Positions 57,334 to 64,000 of a DNA stretch of 64,000 nt are shown here, in pieces. The position numbers and the translations under genes are program-made. Each line of letters begins with the position of its first letter. The first letter of the stretch is position 1. The DNA comes from Miscanthus floridulus (Eukaryota; Streptophyta; Magnoliopsida; Poales; Poaceae), in the NCBI RefSeq assembly GCF_019320115.1, contig NC_089586.1, positions 1,116,001 to 1,180,000 on the forward strand. Direction: 5' to 3'. A model generated the notes under the pieces. It worked only from the letters and a program-made list of their open reading frames with translations, did not search any database and had not been told where the DNA came from.

Positions 57334-58140
57334 TGTGGTAGAACCTCCTAATTTATAGGGCCCACATGCACCTATCACTGTCCAATGACCTCTGACAACT
57401 ATGCATATGTTCCTAATAACTTAAGAAGACTGTCGGGTGTCCTCGGAGAACCCCGAATCATCCACGATTTTTTAGAGCAGGATCCATTACAGAGTCATTG
57501 CAGTATTACAACAGTTTATTCATTAATATACATCAAAATAAAATAGCAGAAGTCTTACAATAACTTAGTTTACAAAATAGTTGTTTCAAACCTTACAAAC
57601 TAAGTACGATTATTATTACAAACCATAGTAGTGGAGTGGCATTAGTAACATAAACATAACACACAAAGAAAGTACCCTACCCAAAGGTCACACACTTACT
57701 TATCATCATCGATTTGAACAACAGTCATGCAGCACGGTCCAAGATAGACCTGTCCATGAGGCTCACCTGCAACAAGGGTTTAACGAACTCTGAGTACAAA
57801 AGTACTCAACAAGACTTAACCGAAGTAACAATACATAAGACTCAAGAATGCAGGCTCAGGAATTCAAGGTAAGGCTTTAGCAATAAACAAGGTTCTTTTG
57901 TGTAAAAGCTCTTTAAAAAGATTCTTTCTTTCAACATTTAACCCTAATCAAGATCATATATGAATCTGCCATGATCCGTATTGAGATCATGACCTTCATA
58001 TCAAACTTTTTCTCAAAACTTCCTCAAGTTTCATTTATTAACTACGATGATGAACAGTGAGTTGAGTCTCCATAACCGAGGAGCAACGACGATTCAAACC
58101 GATTATAACCCAGCTGGGGATTCCCAACCACACGACATAT
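57334..58140 (-). repeat. Gypsy LTR fragment (Del/Tekay-type, minus strand)
   Basis: TGTGGTAGAACCTCC corresponds to the inner ends TGTGGCAGAACCGCC (31861) and TGTGACAGAACCGCC (36580). TACTCAACAAGACTTA near 57806 is a further shared block. Left flank GCAGG (57329-57333) would be the target duplication. The LTR is cut at 58140 by the SIRE-type element and its remainder lies outside the window. Confidence 0.78.
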
Positions 58141-59422
58141 TGAAAGGTCCTTGTGTGGTTTTGGTAATTGAGAGACAACCTAGGTGGACTAATTGTGTTT
58201 ATGTGAGATACACAGGTGATTAGTCCACATATACATGTGTGTGAGCAACATATGCCATGAAGGTGAAAATGACTTGGAGATGTTGCAAAGCTCACACATG
58301 TGATGATGAAGGAGCTCATTGCACATGAGACATAACATTGAGTCATGTGATCAAGGTGGAGAAGATCAAGACAAGACTTGGCTTGATGGACCGGTTGCAA
58401 GCATGAAGGGCAAGTCGGAGGCTTTAGAGCGATGGACCGCGTGGTAGTGAAGCTTGAGCAAGACTTGGCGCCGATGGACAAAGGCAATGGTGAAAAGCAA
58501 GTGAAGTCAAGATCGATGAACCAATATGATCACATGATGATATGAAGTGGATCATATCATTGTTGATCATGTTGGTGCATGTGTTGCATCAATATTGGAG
58601 GAGATGGAATGGAATGCGTAAGGCAAAGGTATAACCTAGGGCATTTCATTTCACTGGTCATAGGTGTGTAGAGAAGTTGATGACTGGGTTTAGGATAGAT
58701 GGTCGTACTATCAAGAGGGGCAAACTTGTTTGCATATCGGTCATCTAAGTGCCACTCGAGTGATCTAACTTTGCATCATCGCTAGGATTGAGTGGTGTGG
58801 CAAGTTGAGTGGCTAATCCTTTGAAAAATGATTGTGAAAATACTAACACACATACACATGGTGGTGTACACTTGGTGGTGTTGGCACATTTACAAAGGAG
58901 ATGAAGTTGGAGTTGATGTGGATCAACTCAGCGATGGAACGGAGGTGAGAAGGGTTTGAAACTCCACTGGCGGAGTGTCCACCCGTAGAGTGCGGATAGT
59001 CTGACGGTGCCACCGGCGCACTAGATAGAAAAGATAGGGTCTCATAGAGTGCACCGGACGCTGGTTGCGTAGTGACCAGACGCTGGGGTCCTACGTCCAA
59101 TCAATGATGACACAGCGTGCAGGCGTCGGTCATCAATCAAACGCTGGCGGTGGAAGTGACCGAACACTGACTGTGTGCATTCGATCAAGGTGACGTGTGG
59201 TGATGTAGGCAGAGCAGAGTAGCTGGAAGTGATCGAGCGCTGGTGTTGCGTCCGATCGCGACCGACCGGACGTGTCCGGTCATGTCTGGTACCTTACTGG
59301 AAATGACTGGACGCTGGGGTTGCTGCGTCCGGTCAGTTCAAGCTGCTGCATCCGGTCGATAGATGACCATTGAGATCAAGTGAACAGTATTTGAAGTAGG
59401 GGACACATGGCGTGCATCACAT

Positions 59423-59451
59423 GACCGGACGCTGAGGTCCAGCGTCCGGTC
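59423..59451. repeat. Perfect 12-bp inverted repeat, 5-base loop
   Basis: GACCGGACGCTG, then five bases, then CAGCGTCCGGTC. It is the best copy of the motif repeated through this LTR. Confidence 0.93.
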
Positions 59452-59524
59452 GATCGGACCAAAGCATCCGGTCATCCTGACTTTTGCCTAGTGAAGGGGT
59501 AACGGCTCTATTTGTTCATGGGGT

Positions 59525-59532
59525 TATAAATA
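59525..59532 (+). promoter_or_regulatory. LTR TATA box
   Basis: GGGTTATAAATAGATGCC lies about 1.4 kb into the LTR, equivalent in place to 21500 in the other SIRE LTR. Confidence 0.7.
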
Positions 59533-60582
59533 GATGCCATGGTTGGCCTTGGGCCGGTAGCTGAGCACACTAGAGCCTTGGTGGCTTGTGTAGTAGTGCT
59601 TGGGAGCCCTCCATCTCACATATACTTGATAGTGATCATTTGATTGTGTGAGAGAGCGATTCTAGTGCGATTGCATCGTGAGGTTGCGTCGAGTGGCACT
59701 AGGTGATCGAGTTGCAAGCCGGTGGTGCTTGTTACTCTTGGAGGTTACCACCTCCTAGATGGCTTGGTGGTGGTCTCCGTTGAAGCCCGCAAGAAGCTTG
59801 TGCGGTGCTCCGGAGAAGAGCTTTGTGAGGGGCATTGTGCTCGCCCCATGGGAGCCATGAAGAGCAACTCTAGTTTTGCGTGTCATTGAGCTACCCTCAC
59901 TTTCAGGGTAGGTTCTTGTGGTGCCCGATGTGCGGGCTTGGCGGGTGATGCCAATTAGCCGTCGAACCACCAAGTGAGCGGTCGACACAACGGGGACGTA
60001 GCGTGTTGGCAAGCATGTGAACCTCGAGAGAAAAATCATCGTGTCAACCTTGTTCTTTCTGTTGGTTTGCATCCTCATTACACAAGCTTGTAATTACTTT
60101 CATATACATTGTGCTTCTGTAGCTTACTAGTTACCTTCTTGCTTATGTAGCATAGAAGTAGCTCCCTTGCGTGGCTAATTAGGTTTGTGTAACCTTGTTA
60201 GTCACTTTGCTTAGTTTGTATAGCTAAGTATTTGCGCTCTCTAATTTGGCATTGGTTGCCTTGTTATTGAACATTGCTAGTGAGCTTAGTTGGCTTTGTG
60301 CTTTTCCTTACTAGCATATGTAGGAGCTCCCTTGTTGCTTAAAGTACTACTGGCATAGGTTTGTGTGACCTTGCTCCTAGAATTGGTTAGGTGAGCTCTA
60401 GCTAGCCCGATACCTTTGTTGCTTAATCAATAACTTTGGAAGGTGCTAGAGAACATAGATAGAGGGGTGTAGTCTTGGCTAGACCGATAGTTATAATTCC
60501 GCACTTGATTCTGTTAGCCGACAAAATTAATTTTAGAAAGGACTATTCACCCCCCTCTAGTCCGCCATCTCGACCCTACAAG

Positions 60583-60594
60583 TGGTATCAGAGC
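60583..60594 (+). other. Primer-binding site, initiator Met tRNA
   Basis: TGGTATCAGAGC starts two bases after the LTR end. Confidence 0.95.
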
Positions 60595-60650
60595 TAGGTC
60601 TCTCATTTGTGGTCTTCACTGACTCGAGAGGATGCTGTCTAGTGGGCTAG

Positions 60651-62664
60651 ATGTTTGTGAGACACATTTTTTATATCACAAACTTTGCACTTTGGAAAAA
60701 TCACATGCTTGATCATTTTCATGCAAAGGGACCTAAATTTTGGTGGGTTGTCACAAGTGGTCTCACCCATGTCTTGAACCATAGAAATCTTACCAAAGCT
60801 CAAAGAGTTCTCTATGAATTTGATGCACATGCTTGTTGTTTTCTAATGGATGTTTTAAGCTTTGATTTGATGAAACAAGTAAACATCAAGGGAACCGCTC
60901 ATGAGATGGGAGTCCATCAAGGAAACCTTCGGTGATTCCTCCACATGGGATGATGGCAAATTCAAGAAGGAGGATGAGCCCAAGAAGGAGGTGCATTAGT
61001 GTGTTGAGCATGACCACAACTTGGTGATTGTGGAAAATTGCTCTGCCTCATAGTCAAGTAATGATAATGATGATCGATCTACTACAAGTTCACTTGATAA
61101 GGTTGATGATGATGCCACAAGTGTTGCAAGTGATGATGCTACCCCATGCACACTTGATGGTGATGTTGGTTCATGCTCAAGCCATGATGGTGATGCTACT
61201 ATAAGCTCTCCAACTACACCACATTGTCTCATGTTACAAGGTGACACCAAGGTATCAAATGATAATGTGGTTGATCATGTTGATTCATATGATGAGCTTG
61301 TTAGTAGACTTGCTAGCATGACCATGTCTTTAGATAATGAGAAAACTAAAACATTGAAATTAGAAAATGAAAACTCATTTCTAAAGAACTCTTATGAAGA
61401 ACATAAGAAATTACTTGATGCTTATAAATCTTCACATGATGAGCTAAAATTGAATCATGAGACACTACTTGCATCTCATGATGAATTGTTAGAACAGCAT
61501 GCTTCTCTCATTAAAATGTTTACAAAGAAACTTAAAAATAATGAGAGCTCATCACATGGATCAAATGATAAATCACAAATTGTTGCTAACCCTTGTGATG
61601 TAGGCAAGAAGCATGTATCCACCTCTTGTGATGATTTATTAGAAATGCCATGCTCTTCATAAATAGATGCTTGTTCTACTTCTATGTCTTGTGAGACTAA
61701 CCTTTTGAAGAAGAACAATGAGCTCAAAAATGAAGTGAAGAATTTGAGCAATAAGTTAGAGAGGTGCTACAGCTCAAAAGTCACCTTTGAGCATATGTTG
61801 AAGACTCAAAGAAACTATGGTGACAAGTGTGGCCTTGGCTTCAAGAAGAAAATGACAAAGGGTGAAAGAAAGAGAGAGAGAAAGATGAAGAAGCTACAAC
61901 AAAGAAAGCTCTCTCATACCATGTGCTACCGGTGTCATGAAGCGGGACACCTTGCAAATGGTTACCCTAACATTGAGAAGCTCAAGAATATAAAAGAAGA
62001 AGAGAGGCTAAAGCATGTCAAGTGCTTCAAGTGCCGCACTTAGGGTCATCTTACCTCAATGTGCCCAAACAAGCAATTGATGAAGCAACAAGTGAAGCCT
62101 CAACCAAAGCCACAAGTTGAGCAAGAGAAGACATCCCAAGTTCAAATCAAGATCAACCATGAAGATGGTGGTGATTTGATGATAAAGAAGAAGAAAACTA
62201 CAAGGGGTGGAAAGGCAAGGCATCCAATGCAAACTCAAGATGCTAAGATGATGAGCAAGAATGAAGATAAGAAGAAAGATTATGCTCACATCAAGTGCTT
62301 CAAGTGTGGAAGTACAGGACACTTTGCCTCTAAGTGTCCTACCAAGCTTGAGAAGAAGGCTCAAGCAATCCATGAGAGGCAAGGCAATGAGAAGCACCAC
62401 ATGAGCAAAGAAGAGAAGGCTCAATCAAAGAGAAAGTGTTACTCATGCCGGGAAAGGGGAGACATGGCATATTCATGTTCCCTAGGTAAAACTCCTAAGC
62501 CTATTTTAATTAATGATGATTCTATGCTTAGGAAGGATGGTAATAGTACCTCTATGGTTGCTATTGCAAAACATCCCGCTATTCATACTAAGGCTATGCC
62601 TAAGTATGTTGCTCCTAACTTAAGAGGACCCAAACTTGTTTGGGTACCATCAAAAAGTGGATAA
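60651..62664 (+). pseudogene. SIRE-type gag, four knuckle sites, several breaks
   Basis: The N-terminal part (60651-60935) has the gag-type run KNHMLDHFHAKGPKFWWVVT and QVNIKGTAHEM. A frame change near 60905 shifts it, and the new frame holds to TAA at 62662, interrupted by TAG (60997, 61051), TAA (61660) and TAG (62041). A long coiled coil (61290-61780) and a basic stretch precede four knuckle sites: CYRCHEAGHLANGY (last Cys lost), CFKCRT(stop)GHLTSMC, CFKCGSTGHFASKC (intact) and CYSCRERGDMAYSC (His lost). It ends RGPKLVWVPSKSG, the usual SIRE gag end. Confidence 0.87.
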
Positions 62665-64000
62665 TTGATTATAGGTATCATCGGCATTGGAGACTTAATT
62701 CAATTGATTTTATATTGATCAATCATATGTTGAGTCATGATATGAATCCTAGTGCACATCCAAACTCAATGCCAAGTGAAAATTAAGTGAAGTCCAAGTG
62801 CTATCAACATACAAGTGCTATGATTCAAGTTGTTGGTGATTTATTGGATATATTTTATGACTTACAAATAATTAAGTTGAAGCTTGCTAGTTGGATGATC
62901 ATGAGCTAACCAAGGTATATCTCTTGTTGATCATTTAATTTGGGTGCATATGAGTTGATTGAATTGGATAAATATGCAATGTTGCTTGCATATGAGATGA
63001 TTGAATGGATAATTGATTAGTAGTAAAGTTTGGATTAATTTGTGTTGGATAAGTTTATAAGATGACATTTAGTAAGTGGATTGAATGGATTTATGTCTTC
63101 TGAAAGTATTCAAACAAGTTAGTTTCAAGTTTGATTCATATTTGATGAAGTATAGCTCAAGTGGTTGAAATCTGTCCTATATTGAAAATCTGAGTGAGCT
63201 ATAATCTTAGCCATGTTTGAGAAATCAAAACTTATTGGATTGTCATAAAAATTGGTGTACATTCTCTAGACTTATGTTATAATATGCTGTAGAAATTTCA
63301 TGAAAATTAAATAAGAAATGCTTCAGTTTTGGAGTGGTTCTTGTTAGCTATAGTGCAGCAGTTTTCAGCATATAGCAGTGGTGGAAGAATTGAAATCTGG
63401 TAGCAATCTAGAAGCCAAATAAAGCTCAAATTTTTACAGCTACTAGATAACTTAGTGAAGCACACCTCCACCAAATTTCGTGGTATTTGGATTTGTACTT
63501 TGGGAAATATGCTTATTCCTTTGAAGAGTACAAAATCTGTTAGAAAAGTGACAAATGTTGGATTGATCTAGAGTCACTTTGATTGAAAGGTCATCAAGAT
63601 GGAAACATTTTTATAAGTAATTGAGGCACCTAAGTTTGGTTTTGAGATGATCTATAAGCGTGACAAGAAAAGAGTACAAGGCCATTTGATTGTGGAGTGT
63701 ACTTTGCACACATTCGATACTAAAATTGGAAGATCAAGATCAAACTTAAGATAAAGATGAAATTTAAGTTCTAGTGACTATTGAAAATAATTTGGTAGAA
63801 AGAAAAGGACTTAAAGAAGGAATCAAGGTTACTCATCAAGTTAAGTCCATCACTTGGATTAATCAATCAAGTTATTTCAAGTGAGTGTCAAGAATGGTTC
63901 TTGGAGAGAGGTCACTTCTCCCTAGTGTAGGGGCTTACCGCCTATGAGTAGGTAAACCAAGTGTGGTACTTGGAAGGCTAACATGGAAGTGGTAATTCGA
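62665..64000 (+). other. AT-rich non-coding stretch after gag
   Basis: I see no protease, integrase or RT motif in any frame and no long ORF. TTGATTGAAT/GGATAA-type words recur at 62940-63080. In the element at 20081 the corresponding stretch leads to the second ORF, which here would be beyond the right edge. Confidence 0.65.

Larger units (their letters stand above)
58141..60580 (+). repeat. 5' LTR of the third SIRE element
   Basis: The LTR starts TGAAAGGTCCTTGTGTGG and ends TCTCGACCCTACA. 59050-59480 is dense in GACCGGACGCTG-type motifs. TATAAATA is at 59525. It is clearly related in plan to, but a different family from, the LTR at 20081. Confidence 0.9.
58141..64000 (+). mobile_element. 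Third SIRE-type copia element, gag without pol, runs off right edge
   Basis: A 2440-bp LTR, an exact Met-tRNA primer site, and a broken gag are followed by 1.3 kb of AT-rich non-coding sequence. Pol should start within a few bases of gag but is not there, as in the element at 20081-31216. Left flank CATAT (58136-58140) is the presumed target duplication; the right end is beyond the window. Confidence 0.85.

Overview
The window is plant nuclear DNA, almost certainly from a grass. I see no intact host gene, rRNA, tRNA or CRISPR. It is an intergenic retrotransposon nest: Ty1/copia SIRE-type and Ty3/gypsy Del/Tekay-type elements with very long LTRs, plus CACTA, PIF/Harbinger-like and small TIR elements. 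The element mix and LTR types suggest a panicoid grass of the sorghum/sugarcane/Miscanthus kind. That placement is inference; the plant and grass assignment is firm. A run of 100 N at 36402-36501 is an assembly gap.

Layout, left to right. 1-2078: 5' part of a minus-strand gypsy element (gag, PBS, 798-bp LTR), inserted in or beside the right end of a CACTA-like transposon (2079-4249). 4693-8931: a 4.24-kb solo LTR with target duplication CCCGC. 9301-10025, 10392-10503 and 10550-10822: three small TIR elements. 11397-18901: a TIR-bounded GC-rich element carrying gene-like sequence, split by a complete but degenerate copia element (12013-18076, target duplication TGGTC). 19034-19775: a second, related TIR fragment. 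20081-31216: a complete SIRE-type element (target duplication GTGGG) inside an older LTR-like repeat; it has gag and a second ORF but no pol. 31861-36401: the 3' LTR and a little of the body of a minus-strand Del/Tekay-type element, running into the gap. 36502-57333: a second SIRE-type element with gag, pol and the second ORF. Its gag is split by a complete 13.1-kb minus-strand element with 4579-bp LTRs and a non-coding body (36580-49698, target duplication ATAGT). Its second ORF is cut at 57333 by another gypsy LTR (57334-58140). That LTR is itself cut by a third SIRE-type element (58141 to the right edge), again gag without pol.

How the parts relate. PBS sequences matching initiator tRNA-Met, purine tracts, LTR pairs and target duplications fix the orientation and nesting order. 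By hand count the copia LTR pair differs at about 32 of 418 sites and the 13.1-kb element's pair at about 66 of 4579, so the latter is much younger. The two pol-less SIRE elements would need pol from an autonomous relative such as the 36502-57333 copy.

The most interesting signals are in the SIRE-type elements. Both visible copies of the second ORF are preceded by a TATA box and a plausible GT-AG intron. In both copies every in-frame stop I count is TAG (27 of 27), as expected from loss of CAG codons by CHG-context cytosine deamination. A 20-bp palindrome has multiplied through one element, including in frame inside gag.
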